In this document: one piece after another, positions 29,496-43,368 of the stretch | Numbering within the stretch: position 1 is the stretch's first letter | How the letters are laid out: the number at the start of each line of letters is the position of its first letter | Source of the DNA: Eleginops maclovinus | Taxonomy: Eukaryota > Chordata > Actinopteri > Perciformes > Eleginopidae | NCBI RefSeq assembly: GCF_036324505.1 | Contig: NC_086357.1 | Coordinates: 21,401,293 to 21,465,292 of the forward strand | Length of the DNA stretch: 64,000 nucleotides | Reading direction: 5' to 3' | Notes under the pieces: generated by a model | Told to the model about the DNA's origin: nothing | Databases searched by the model: none | Seen by the model: only the letters and a program-made list of their open reading frames with translations | Made by a program: the position numbers and the translations under genes

Positions 29496-29503
29496 TGACG
29501 TCA
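29496..29503. promoter_or_regulatory. Perfect CRE palindrome in NR2C2AP promoter
   Basis: TGACGTCA lies 58 bp upstream of the NR2C2AP start codon, followed by a TCGCGA core. A full cAMP-response element close to the start codon is typical of housekeeping promoters bound by CREB/ATF. Function is inferred. Confidence 0.55.
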
Positions 29504-29560
29504 CTGTCGCGAAAACAAACAAACATCGCTTTACGGTAGTTTGTAATTTGAAAACTCGAC

Positions 29561-30003
29561 ATGGCTTCTTCATTGATTTGCAGCGAAACTCAAAGCAGGT
29601 AAATCACAATTGTAAATCAATGGCGTTTATTATTCTAAACATAACAAATGGCTGTCTCTCATTAACTTCAATGCCACGGTTATCGTAGATGCCACATGTT
29701 ATGCTGTATGTCCCCCTCCTGTTGGCTAGTTTTGTTGTCATTTCAGAGTGAGCTCAGTGCTAAACAGAGATGTGAAGCAGTATGGAAAGAAGTACATGTT
29801 TGACTGCAACGAAGAGACGTGCTGGAACTCAGACCAGGTGAAACTACATCTGTGTCCCAGTAGTATGATAAATACCTATTGTATGTACAGTATATATTCT
29901 TAAATTCTAGCTGTTTTAGTAGCAGTTCACTTTCCCAGAGTTGTAAAAGCGTTGAGAATTTGTTTTCCCCCCCTGCATTGCATTGTGGGAGACAAGTGTT
30001 TGT

Positions 30004-30048
<45 letters not shown>

Positions 30049-31270
30049 AGCTAAGCTCTAAATATCCCCCTGGCTTCTTGTCATTGTTGGCCCCGAGGCA
30101 AACTGGTTTCGCCTATACAAAAAAAAAGTTGGTAGGTTTTCCTGTGTAAGCATGACCCTAGATAAGTATGCTTAAAGACTTCACAGCAAATGACTGTTCT
30201 ACTGTACATGTCTGGCTGACTAATTAACACCATGTCGTTGACAGGGTGACTGTCAGTGGGTGTCTCTGGAGTTCCCTCAATCTGTCAAAGTGTCAGAGTT
30301 AAAAGTCCAGTTCCAGGGAGGCTTCTCATCAAAAACATGCAGACTACATGGTAAAACTCAAGAGATGACATTTTCTAACTTTAAGCATTGTCCCAAATTG
30401 TTTCCTTATTCACACCATCGTAAGTGTTCTCACGTGTTATATTTTACAGACAAGATCTTAGTGGTGACAAGGTAAGATAAACTATTCGTCACTTGTTCTT
30501 TCCAAAGGTTGCCCGAAAGATGGAGCCTTTACCCAGATCTGCGATTTGTATCCAGAGGATGACAACTCTCTCCAGATATCCTTCCTTCATTACTGTGCAG
30601 CATTATACAAAATAGTGAAATGAATGCCCTGTCATTTCTTTATTTATTCCATGCTAAATATTGGAGCAGTATTTAGTAAACCTTACATTTTGTACAATCC
30701 ATCAGTTTTACCAGTAATCATGCTAGCTATAAAAGCTATATTTGATTCTTCTCTCGTTTGCATTAATCATAGTTACGAGTGATTATGATGTTTACCATAA
30801 ATATTTACTTGAACATAACCAGTTGTGAAAAAAATATGCCCTTAATGCAATTCTGCTTTAATTAATTCAAATGTAGCCGGGCAATTTTTACAGCAATTTC
30901 ACTGTAGCTGTCACTCTACAAACAGTGTTTCCTTTGACTTTTCTGAATGGTTCATAAAAAGCATCAGACAATATTTTCCTAACTATGCCTTTCACTATTG
31001 CCATGCTTATCTTGTTCTTAACTCCACACCCACATCTTTCCCATACAGGAGGCCCCTGCTGTGGACAAAGTAAAAATAATGTTTGAGAATAGTGCCGACT
31101 TTTTTGGGAGGATTATTGTTTATTCCTTGGAAATCCTTGGGGAAAAGCCACATGACCATTTTTTTAAGGCCTCTCGTGAGAGACGAGGGGGCTCCTGTGT
31201 AAAGTGCAGCATGGTGTGGAGGCACTTGGGAAACATGTCAGCTGTGCTGCCACCTCATGAACTGATGTGA
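29561..31270 (+). CDS. NR2C2AP: Nuclear receptor 2C2-associated protein
   Basis: Coding exons are 29561-29598, 29747-29837, 30245-30350, 30508-30575 and 31034-31270, joining in frame to 179 codons plus TGA. The protein reads MASSLICSETQSR, VSSVLNRDVKQYGKKYMFD, EETCWNSDQGDCQWVSLEFP, LKVQFQGGFSSKTC and DLYPEDDNSLQ, the signature of NR2C2AP (TRA16). This is a small protein with a galactose-binding/discoidin-like fold, reported to bind and repress the orphan receptor NR2C2 (TR4). The first three introns are GT-AG. The fourth (30576-31033) is read as an AT-AC U12 intron, because that choice alone restores the family's FPI motif (IFPIQEAP). The fish protein runs about 40 residues past where I recall the human protein (139 aa) ending, adding a stretch with a CVKC pair. 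Confidence is high for identity and moderate for the C-terminal extension. Confidence 0.93.
30005..30048. repeat. (TAG)n microsatellite in NR2C2AP intron 2
   Basis: About 14 perfect TAG triplets. Confidence 0.95.
30576..31033 (+). other. AT-AC U12-type intron of NR2C2AP
   Basis: The intron begins ATATCCTTCC, matching the minor-spliceosome donor (ATATCCTTT), and ends in AC at 31033. TTCTTAAC at 31015-31022 matches the U12 branch site (TTCCTTAAC) and puts the branch A 12-13 bases before the end, the usual U12 distance. A standard AG at 31047-31048 is also in frame but would delete the conserved IFPIQ residues. Confidence 0.85.
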
Positions 31271-31488
31271 AATTAGCCTTTTTTGGTATGGACGCTTTCT
31301 GGGATCTGTCAAGCCATCTCGCTATTCATTACTCAAACTCATAAGGCTTGGCACTGACTCTTGAGTTTTCCGTGCAGTTTTAATGGATTTCTTGTAATCA
31401 TAATATCTTGTAATGGTGCTTTTTTTTTAACTTATATTGTGCCTTTGAATCAGCCTCAGTCCAGTGAAACACAGTATAAAAATAGGTT

Positions 31489-31494
31489 TTTATT
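31489..31494 (-). terminator. Likely RFXANK polyadenylation signal
   Basis: AATAAA on the minus strand, about 255 bases after the RFXANK stop. It sits upstream (in plus coordinates) of the NR2C2AP signal, so the two 3' ends overlap. Confidence 0.5.
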
Positions 31495-31529
31495 AAAACT
31501 TGTTCATTGCTGTGCTTCAGCCAAACAAA

Positions 31530-31535
31530 AATAAA
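31530..31535 (+). terminator. Likely NR2C2AP polyadenylation signal
   Basis: AATAAA about 260 bases after the NR2C2AP stop. Convergent with the RFXANK signal at 31489-31494. Confidence 0.5.
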
Positions 31536-31747
31536 TCCGCTGCAAAACATAGCATTTTACTCCTTTTTGTACAAAGTTGACAAACAATGTAATGCATACA
31601 AGTGGAAAAAACAATATGTATAAAATAGCATATGTCATTTACATGATGTTAATGTCTCCACATATGTACTAGTCTGTGCTACTATGTAATTGTGACAGAG
31701 GTCTTGGTCTTCTCGCCACTGAAGAGCTGACCGCTGTTGTTTTTCTT

Positions 31748-33219
31748 TTAACTCTTGTACAGGTTCAGAATATGGTCCTCCAACACTTTCTGAACTAGAA
31801 AACAAAATACATTTTTTTTACAGAAACCTTTTTTAGAAAAAAAATGTATTTGTTAGATATAAAAACACAATACATACTCTTTTTGTGTCCAAGGGCAACA
31901 GCTAAGGCCATTGGACTGTACCCAGAATCAGACTCGATGGTCATGTCTGCCCCTTTGACTTAAAAAGAGTAGAGTAAGGGCAATTATTAAGCATACAAAC
32001 AGATGTTTCCACAATCATGGCTCTACATAATCGACATGCAATGTACCTAAGAGTGACTCTACACATTTGATGTGGTTCCCTCGCACAGCATAAAGAAGAG
32101 GAGTTCCCCCATTCTGTGAAAAAAAACAAGAATTAATTAAAAATGCAAAGAATCCCATTGAAATTGTATCCTTCTAAATACATGTGGGCTGTTTGCCATA
32201 ACTCATACATCTTGTGGACTTGTGATGCAACGCCAGAGATAAAGTAAGTCATGAAGTACCCAGTCAAATGTGTTAATGTCTACTCCATGTCTGAGAAGAG
32301 ACTCCACAATGTCCACGTAACCTCCAGAGCTGGCCAGTGTCAGGGCGCTCTCTCGCTCTGTCGCAATTGTTTTGGGGTCTGCGCCCTTAAACAAAAATCC
32401 CCAAAACACAGGGTGAGATGATGCATTTTGTCTTGATAATATGTTCATGTCGCTTACTTCTAACCTTTTCCAATAGAAAATCCACCACTGCTTTCTCTCC
32501 AAATGCTGCTGCCCACATGAGAGGCGTGAAGCCCCGGTCATCCTGTTGACTTAGCAGTGAATTGTCTGGAAAATCAAGCCAGTCGCAGCCCATCAGTTGG
32601 AATCTTTTTACCACTTAATGGCAGGCAAAATAAACATTCTTTATAACTGCTTGGTGTCAGAGAGATTCCTCACCTTTACTCAGGTGTGCAGCCACTTGTG
32701 AAACCTCGCCTTGAGCTGCCAACTGGTGTATAGACAGAGCTGAGGGAAATAAAATATGAATTACATAATTTGCTTAAGACAATGAAAAGGCCATTAAAAA
32801 CAATTGTGCTTGCACTTTTCCATCAGAGCTTTTTACTTACTGTCCAATGTTGCCGGGCGTACTGTAACCTCATTCCCACGCTGCTTGTTGGTCAAAGTGG
32901 TGGGATGTATGAACATACCCTCTTCATCCACATCCGTTGTTTCTGGAGACACTGACCCAAGCAGATGACCACAACCATGTCAGTAGAAAGATTTTCACAA
33001 CTATTATTCATTATTTTAAGACTACAAACGTCGGGTGACAGATTCTACACAAACATGTATCAACAAAGTCGTCACAGATAGGAAACTTAAACTAAAAGAT
33101 AAAAAGACTGCACACATACCATTGGACCCCTCATCTATTGAATCGGGAGCAAAAACATCAGCGTTGGATGACCGAATATTTTGGCCATCTGCAACTTCTT
33201 CATCACCACTGCACTCCAT
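31748..33219 (-). CDS. RFXANK: RFX-associated ankyrin-containing protein
   Basis: Eight coding exons on the minus strand: 33219-33120, 32951-32841, 32739-32674, 32565-32465, 32385-32260, 32113-32047, 31958-31878 and 31794-31748, joining to 232 residues. RFXANK is the ankyrin subunit of the RFX complex (with RFX5 and RFXAP) that binds the X box of MHC class II promoters. The N-terminus is acidic. The conserved [20 protein letters not shown] precedes [10 protein letters not shown]. The ankyrin repeats span about residues 101-225: [55 protein letters not shown] and [17 protein letters not shown]. The tail is [12 protein letters not shown]. The start is the ATG at 33219; an acceptor at the 14 bases before it implies a non-coding first exon ending near 33313. 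The protein is slightly shorter than human (260 aa), with the difference in the acidic N-terminus. Head to head with BORCS8. Confidence 0.95.
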
Positions 33220-33313
33220 AATCACTGCAATGAAAACAGGTCATGCACTACCCAATAATGTTGCAATGCTCTCAAAAAAAAGTAAGGAAAATGACTTTAT
33301 AAACCACATTACC

Positions 33314-33675
33314 CGACCGCTCGCCACATTGGGTCTCACAGTGTAATTCGCGCTAACTTCCTTTTGTGAAAACTGAAAGTGAATAATCCCGAGTCCCGCA
33401 AGATGGATCTTGCTGAACATTGAAGTGCACTGAGGTATATAACTTTTCGCTTATTTGATACGCTATTTTCAATCAAGTAGTTTACATTTAATTAAGGTTT
33501 GAATCAAATCGTTTTCCGTGTCACTGCCGTTGATGCTATTCAGCGAGGAACTGACTTGTAATGATCGATGTTTCTGCCCGGAAGATTATCGGGTGACACA
33601 TGACAACAAAAATACGGAAGAAGCGAGAATCAGCTGACATACATCTGCATTTTGTTGTGTCAAACTACGTGCATT
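33314..33675. promoter_or_regulatory. Bidirectional RFXANK/BORCS8 promoter region
   Basis: The RFXANK 5' non-coding exon has its donor after 33313 (minus-strand CGGTCGG/GTAATG), and BORCS8 starts its coding at 33676 on the plus strand. About 360 bp therefore hold both promoters and 5' leaders. No TATA box is evident. The region is less AT-rich than its surroundings, fitting a shared housekeeping promoter. Exact start sites cannot be read. Confidence 0.6.
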
Positions 33676-35694
33676 ATGGAGGACCAGGAGATGCAACTGA
33701 AAGTGAGACGAGGTAAATGCCTATGCAATCAATAAGTATACAACTTACCTCATTGTTATCTGTTAAATGCTTCAACTGAGCTAGCAGTTGTTAGCTCATA
33801 TTAGCCGCTAAGTTAATTCTTTGACAGTGTTGTTCACTGTTATTTGTCCATGTCCCGTGCTCTTTTCCTCTTCTTTTCTAACCTATGTGGGAATTCTTTG
33901 CTTTTGTCTGTATTTTCTGACTCTACAGTTAGTGATAAATTCACGGAGAGCATGTACGTGCTGGCTAACGAGCCGTCAGTGGCTTTGTACAGACTGCAGG
34001 AGCACGTCAGAAGGTCCCTGCCCGAACTGGTGCAACACAAGGTAAACAACCTGCTTTGTTATACTGTTGGGGAAAAAAATACAACATTTAAAATCAACAA
34101 CAAATACAAAAGAAAAACTAAGGCTCAAGGGACATTTGTATAGCAAGTAACAAAAAATGTAAATGTTATTAAATGGGGGGTGTTTCATATGGACTTGTAA
34201 TGAACAAAGTAAACCCACTTCCCATGGTTTTAGTTTGTTCCGTTGTTTGTATGTCCGCAATTCAGTTAAAGAACAGAATTATATAAATCAGGCCGTGGTT
34301 AAAAATTGTATAATAACAATAAATAAAATGTTCATTCTGCTAGTATTTCACATAAATTGGTTAGGAGTTGCGTTTGATTGATACAGTAATATGCTGTACT
34401 GGAACCAAAAATCCCCCAAAGAATTGTTCAACAAGTTATCCCCGACCTCAATTTCTCCCACATGGACTTCTGTAATTCACTATTTACCTGCCTAAACCAT
34501 GTATCAGTTTCCAGTTTTCAGCTGGTGCAGAACGCAGCTCGACGTAGGTAACTCAGCTCTCCCGTCCGGGCTCTCTTTTCAGAATTTAATTATAAGGTTC
34601 TATTCAATTCTTGAAACAATTCGTAGATAAGCATCCTGGATTTTGTGTTAAAACATAGTCAAAAAAGAAAAATTCCTGTGTATTTGATGCTTGTGTTTTC
34701 TGTCATATTTCACACAGACTGACATGCAGAGCTGGGAAGAGCAAAGTCAAGGAGCCATCTACAGTGTAGAGTACGCATGCAGGTGAGGTGAAGCATAGAC
34801 ATACATATTTGCAGGCTTTATGTTTTGACTGTTAACACTTTCATTGATCTGTGTGTTTTTTGCAGTGCCGTGAAGAGCATGACAAACAGCAGCTTGTATT
34901 TCAAAAACATTGACGGCCTCCTTCGTCAGGCCATCAGCATGAAGGAACAGATAAGCAACTCTCAAGGACGCAGGTAGGAGGCAGCAGTGAACATGCCGAC
35001 TGAGATACAGTGATGTCTGAAGCATAGGGGTAAAAATCAATGGTTACTTATTCAACCATTTGGACAAGGAACAGTGAAACATGTTAATCTTTCCAGACTA
35101 AAAATAGTCATTGACTTAGTTATTGCAATAATTTAAAAGTCAAACAACAATTATATTAAAGCCTTTTAGGCTATAGCATCCACACCTTTAGAAGTGTCAA
35201 AGATCAGTCACTGTACTTACCCTTAATATCCTAAACACAATTTACTAGGAACCTGGGTTTTTCATTGCCATATCCAAACTGTAGCTACTGTGCATATGAC
35301 AATAAATCCTTTGAATCTTAATTTGAGAGTAAAATGACTAGTAATTCTATGTCTTGAGTTTTGTGCCGTTTTGATCCAGTCTTTGCTACACATCACGCTG
35401 TTTTTTTTGTTCATGCAAATGCTTGTTTACCTTTGTTTTGTATAATCCTTTATTCCAAATGTATATCTGTTAGTATTTTGGAACATCAGCTAATACAACT
35501 TTGGTTCAGTTCTTGCCATTTTATTTCCCCAATAACTGCAAAATAATTATCAGGCCTGTTCTGAACTATTTTGTAGTTAATGGGAACTTCATTTTTCATT
35601 TGTTTTCTGTTTTTTTTTGTTTGTTTTTTTCCCACTGACATCTGCATGCAGCTTACATGATGTCCCTCCACATGCCCCACCCACTTCCTCATGA
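33676..35694 (+). CDS. BORCS8: BLOC-1-related complex subunit 8
   Basis: Five exons, 33676-33712, 33929-34041, 34718-34782, 34866-34973 and 35652-35694, join in frame to 121 residues (human 119). BORCS8 (formerly MEF2BNB) is a subunit of BORC, which recruits ARL8 to lysosomes and drives their movement towards the cell periphery through kinesins. The translation reads MEDQEMQLKVRR, then DKFTESMYVLANEPSVALYR, LQEHVRRSLPELVQHK, WEEQSQGAIYSVEYACSAVK and a less conserved Pro-rich tail ending PPHAPPTSS. Splice sites are all GT-AG. Intron 2 carries a LINE fragment. In human this gene abuts MEF2B and makes read-through transcripts; here TMEM221 on the opposite strand sits in between. Confidence 0.95.
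34408..34625 (+). mobile_element. LINE reverse-transcriptase C-terminal fragment (L2/Rex1-like)
   Basis: Within BORCS8 intron 2, the plus-strand translation reads LNFSHMDFCNSLFTCL and then SSFQLVQNAA. These correspond to the well-known LDYCNSLLSGL ... LQLVQNAAAR block of fish L2/Rex1-type reverse transcriptases. An FEFNYKVL-like remnant, normally F-R-I-x-F-K-I-L, follows. It is short, truncated and mutated. Confidence 0.75.
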
Positions 35695-36016
35695 CCTCTG
35701 GACTGAGGTGTCCCAGGTTAGTATTTCCCCCAGTCTTGATGTAATCACATTGAGGATTATCTTTTATTTTATTTATCAAGAAATTATAAAAATGTGCGTT
35801 TAAATGACATTTAAAGTCAACATGTTTTTTGTGCACATATTTTAGTCTCATTTTGGGTCTCAAGGCATTCTACTTTTAAAAATGTGTTTCCCTCTAAATT
35901 CATTTTAATTTACAATTGATATGAAACGATTTTGAACAAAGCGTAACAAAACACATGTGCACAAATATTCGGCAAAAGCCACCATATACAGTGGAATAAA
36001 GTATTCACATTATTAC

Positions 36017-36022
36017 AATAAA
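36017..36022 (+). terminator. Candidate BORCS8 polyadenylation signal
   Basis: AATAAA about 325 bases after the BORCS8 stop. Another lies at 35995-36000. Either could serve, and TMEM221 ends convergently at 36336. Confidence 0.4.
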
Positions 36023-36335
36023 ATATGAACATTTGCCAGATTGATATTTGGGCAACGATGGTGAGATTTGAAATCAAGCTTATTCACATGAAGCACGGCA
36101 CATTTGACTTAATGTGTGCTCAAAATGTTTTCAAAAAATGTAAAATACTTTAAAATCGGAACAGGAGAATCAGTTGATGTATATGTTTTTCCACCTGTGT
36201 CGATGTGCTCAGGATCAGCATTCTGAGTGTCAAATGGAACAAAGTGACAGTTTTAAGTCACAATCTTATTAGCAGTCCTCTTGTGATGCTCAAAAGTCAT
36301 CAGTGTATTTAACCACGAGCTCAGCTTCCTTTGTT

Positions 36336-39455
<3,120 letters not shown>

Positions 39456-41755
39456 CGTTTGTCTTCAAATTCAGGCGCTTTCTCCCGTGAATTCAGTTTC
39501 GCACAACTTTAAATACACTTCTCCGGCGATCCTAAACTCCCCAAAAGTACGCAGGCATTTCAGTGCGAATAAAACGTATTTCTCTGTCCTTTCGGGATGA
39601 ATTGTTTCCTCTCCAGCATGGATTTTTGCAGTAGTTTGCTGTTGTGGTAGACCGCCCCGCTGCTCAGTCTGAGCATGTGATGTGCTTTAAATCCCCAGAT
39701 TATAAACTTCGCAACAACAATGGACTTTTTCTCTTGGATCCTCGGAAACAATGTGTTGACGCGCTACTGGGAGAGGGAGAGCTCACTGACCAAAGTCAAA
39801 ACACCGTGACAGAACAAAGGGCATTAAAACAGTGCTGTCCCCCTCTACACACTTTTAACAAATTAAACAGCCTTTTTATAATGTTAGAAGTGTACAAATA
39901 CGTACAGCTTTAATTTATAGGCATACTCCAAAAGAAAAACAGACCTTAAAAAAGATCTCCTATAGACTTTATGTTTATTATTATATCTTTGTTCAACAAG
40001 GACCGTGCATAAAAATACAATAATCTCAAGAAGGTAAGAGATGCTATATGCCAGATTATAGCCAAAAGTTAATTTCCATCAATCCCTGCAGGTACACAAT
40101 CAACCAACATTAAAACATTTCCTGATCAGATCAAAATACAGGTCCAAAATATCAATATTAATACATTTATTTCCTGGGCTCAAAGATTAGCCTACTTCTT
40201 ATTATGTGATGTCACCTCCTGATAAAGCGATTAAAGGATTTATGAGCTCATTTCAACAAGGGCCAATTAATTGCCTGTTCATACAAACACTCGAATAATT
40301 GACATTAACTTCATAAATCAAATGTGACTCAAAGTCCAGATAGTCCTTTAGTTTTTCCTCTGCAAGATGAGAGTGTGGCAGGTGTGCATTACAGCTAACT
40401 TCTGAGGAATTTGAAGCAGCAGGGCCACCTTAGCTAACCCTCTCCTTTGCAGAATACCCCTTTTCTTCCTCCTGCAGCTCCTCGGACTCTCTGAATCTAA
40501 TTATCTTTTCAACAGTTGCCACGGAAACAAGCACAATTTATCATGGAGATGCATTTTTTACCCCTTGCATCTACTTATTTGACAAAAAACAGCAATCACC
40601 TTTGCTTTCATTTGTACATGTCAACCTTGTGAAATGTACTTGTCCAGCATCTGCCTAATTTCATAGAATTGATATTTAAAATTAACTCCATTTTCACTTC
40701 ACATACCGCTGCTGGACCGCAAACACCTTAAAGTCTGTGACCTGTGTTACAGAGGCCTTATTGTTCTGTTAAAGTTGGGGTTTGGTGGAGCACCATGGGG
40801 GAGGGTTAGAAAAGGTGTAGCCATTATTCTGTTGAGATGTAGATAAGACTGTAGCTATAAAGGTACACAATGTGAACAATTGCTCTCACACATGTACACT
40901 GACCATGGAGGCTATTTCTGAATTCGACAGCCTCACCACATGCTCTGAAAAGGACCGTGGCTGATCTTGTCGAAAGCAGAAGTGAGAAGTTTCAGGAAAA
41001 TGAAAAAAAATGGACTTGACAAAGAAAGTTCTCAAAGGCACCTTTACATCTCTCTACTTTAGGGCCCTTGTATGTATGATTAATTTTAAGTAACTGTTTG
41101 TATTCCTTCCTTCAGCTTAATGGAGCTCTGTTTAGAGTAAATGTATGAAGATACATGCGTAAACAGCACACTGAGGAAAGGTATAATTTTCCCTAAGCTG
41201 CTGCTGATTATTGCTGTATTTACAGATGTGGGTTGGCACTATTCCCTGTTGGATGGACGGGGCCCACACAGGTGAATCCTGGAGGTAAAGGCTGCAGCAG
41301 TCTGTGGGGATGTTGCTAAGTATTGCATCATGATGCTCAGTTTAGGTTACCTCTCGGGAAAGTGTGTATGCTTGCGCTTACGTTAGCTCTACATGTATAC
41401 TATATGTCTCAGCGTGTTTTCACTGTGCGTGTGAGAGAGTTGTTATCCACACTTAAACAGATGATCTGTATTAGCACATTTGTCACTTTATTATTTTTAG
41501 GAGCACATTGTGTCGCATCCCAAAAATAGTCAATAATGCAGCTCATGCAGTGATTCAGTTATTAATATGTCTATTAAGCTGACAGTGTGTCTGTTTTCCA
41601 ATAATGTCTTGGCGCGTAATTGTCTTAGCTTTGTTTGAGCGTTTTATTTCTCCTTTTTTGGAGTCCCCCCACTGAATTTAATTAGCTGTACACAGGAAAA
41701 GCTAATAAACACATATAACAGCAGGTGGATTATGCAGCAGTTAGGGCACATAGCA

Positions 41756-41797
41756 CTGTTGTACAGGCTACCAGAAATATGGTAGCCTGTACAGCAG
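41756..41797. repeat. Near-perfect 18-bp hairpin with 6-base loop
   Basis: The left arm 41756-41773 and right arm 41780-41797 match at 17 of 18 positions (core GTACAGGCTACCA / TGGTAGCCTGTAC). The single mismatch is a G-U wobble if transcribed on the plus strand. The loop is GAAATA. One further A-T pair and a bulged extension (GGGCAC with GTGTTGCC) could lengthen it. Confidence 0.85.
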
Positions 41798-42675
41798 TTG
41801 TGTTGCCTTATATGCTCCCTCCTCTTTGAAGCTCATGTTAAATGTTTGCAGAGACGTCGGTCGTTGATTGAACAAATGTTTGCTTATTTTGGAGCTGTAA
41901 CTTGTGGTGATGTTGTAATGAATTATAGTCTTAGTGTTACTGTGATGTCGCCTGCCTTTAAGGCCTGTATCTTCAGAGGTGGCTAAATCACATATTAGTT
42001 TCAGATTAGAGCTTTAGTTGTGTTCAGTTTGTTTACCAAAAGAGATTAAGAATCAATGCTTTGGGGGATGCTGTCAATTCTTTCAGGACTTCTACTTATG
42101 TGCACCATGTTCATTCACATACAGCAAGCATGTCAATGAGCATAGCCTCTACCTGAGTCCATTCTCTTTCATCTGCAGACACTATCATTCTATAGGCTTC
42201 ATCCTTCAATCATCAACACACTTAAACCATCTGAAGAGAAACAATATTCCTCTTGAATTGACCATTGTTGCCTGGTTGCTTTTGAATAAGGAAATTGTGA
42301 CACAAGAGACTTCTAAATAATTTCTTAGGATTGATTATACTTAAGATGTTTTGAAGCTTTATTAGAACATCAACTATGTCAGCTAGTGGTTTCCAAAACG
42401 CGGTCATGAGCGAGCTTCTGTTGCCATCAGCCAGTTATATTTTATTGCACATTTCTATTATTCATGTGATGTCAAACTATTTTACTGTACTTGGTTTTGC
42501 AGACATTTAAACATAAGGAAATAATGTGGTTTTTTTGTTTACACCAGAAAAAGAAATATATGCAAATCCCTTATCACAAAACAACAGGACTTTCCACCGG
42601 TGCCTGCTTTCAGAATCCAAATCCGTATATCTTTGTCGTCATCATACAATATAATGACATTTCTTTGGCATCTTG

Positions 42676-42685
42676 TTAAAAATAG
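42676..42685 (+). promoter_or_regulatory. MEF2 consensus site upstream of MEF2B
   Basis: TTAAAAATAG fits YTAWWWWTAR exactly, about 320 bp upstream of the TATA box. Such sites occur by chance in AT-rich DNA, so this is only suggestive. Confidence 0.35.
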
Positions 42686-43008
42686 ACACAATTAAATAAG
42701 TTAAAGCAGTGATAAAAGTAGATGATGCAATGCAATACAATTAACTGTAAATGTACATATTTACACATTTTACATACTATAATATTGAAATGTGCAAAAC
42801 TACAACAACGTGGATATAACTGTGTGTTCATAAGTAGTTGCAAAAATTAACCAAAGATGCTAACAAAATAGCAATAAATATTTGTGGTCACCTCTCCACC
42901 ATCCAGTGATGAAATTATTATTCTCAAACTTGTATAAGAGCCTCACTGGTACACAATCTTAACAAATGGTTAGTCTCTGCTCTGTAAAGCGGATATTTTC
43001 CGTAGCTT

Positions 43009-43368
43009 TATAAAACCCGGAGTGTATGTATGTAAGTGTAACTTCTGCTGTGAACACGCTGACACCCTGCACTGAGTGCTGGTGCTTCTGGAGGACAGGG
43101 GGGTGGAGGAGTGTCCAATGGCGGGCTGAGGAGGCGGAGGAGGCGGGGTGAGATGACAGCGAGAGGCGGGCTGCAGCAGCCAGCTGTTGGAGAGCAGCTG
43201 AACCATCGCTACTACTGCACCAGGTGATCTTATCTCTGCCTCAACGCAAGACCACAACACAAGACAAGACTTCGATTAGACATTCTCATTATTTGCGACT
43301 TTTTCTTTTTGTTTTGTCTCGAGCCAGAGGGTGAAACTCCGAAGTGAACAAGAGGAGATCGATAGCAG
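43009..43368 (+). promoter_or_regulatory. MEF2B core promoter and 5' non-coding exon
   Basis: A TATA box (TATAAAA, 43009-43015) is followed by a GC-rich stretch (43080-43200) and an exon that ends at a good donor, GATAGCAG/GTGAGA, at 43368. Coding begins only in the next exon, at 47135. Two CAGCTG E-boxes lie at 43181-43186 and 43195-43200. A non-coding first exon is normal for MEF2 genes. The transcription start is not visible but would be expected about 30 bases after the TATA box. Confidence 0.65.

Larger units (their letters stand above)
39456..43008. other. TMEM221-MEF2B divergent intergenic region
   Basis: No exon seen. It includes the TMEM221 promoter side and the MEF2B upstream region, a strong hairpin at 41756-41797 and a MEF2-type site at 42676-42685. 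A low-repeat stretch at about 40330-40560 could be conserved non-coding DNA, unproven. Confidence 0.55.

Noticed and set aside
31049..31270. Conventional AG acceptor for NR2C2AP exon 5 at 31047-31048
   Set aside because: There is no matching GT donor after exon 4, and it removes the conserved IFPIQ residues that the AT-AC reading keeps.
33223..33225. RFXANK start at an upstream in-frame GTG (giving MIMECS)
   Set aside because: That codon is GTG, not ATG, and lies right after a splice acceptor; the ATG at 33219 is the sensible start.
42970..43260. 96-codon minus-strand frame over the MEF2B promoter
   Set aside because: It is antisense to a TATA-containing promoter and 5' exon, Pro-rich by composition, with no homology recognised.
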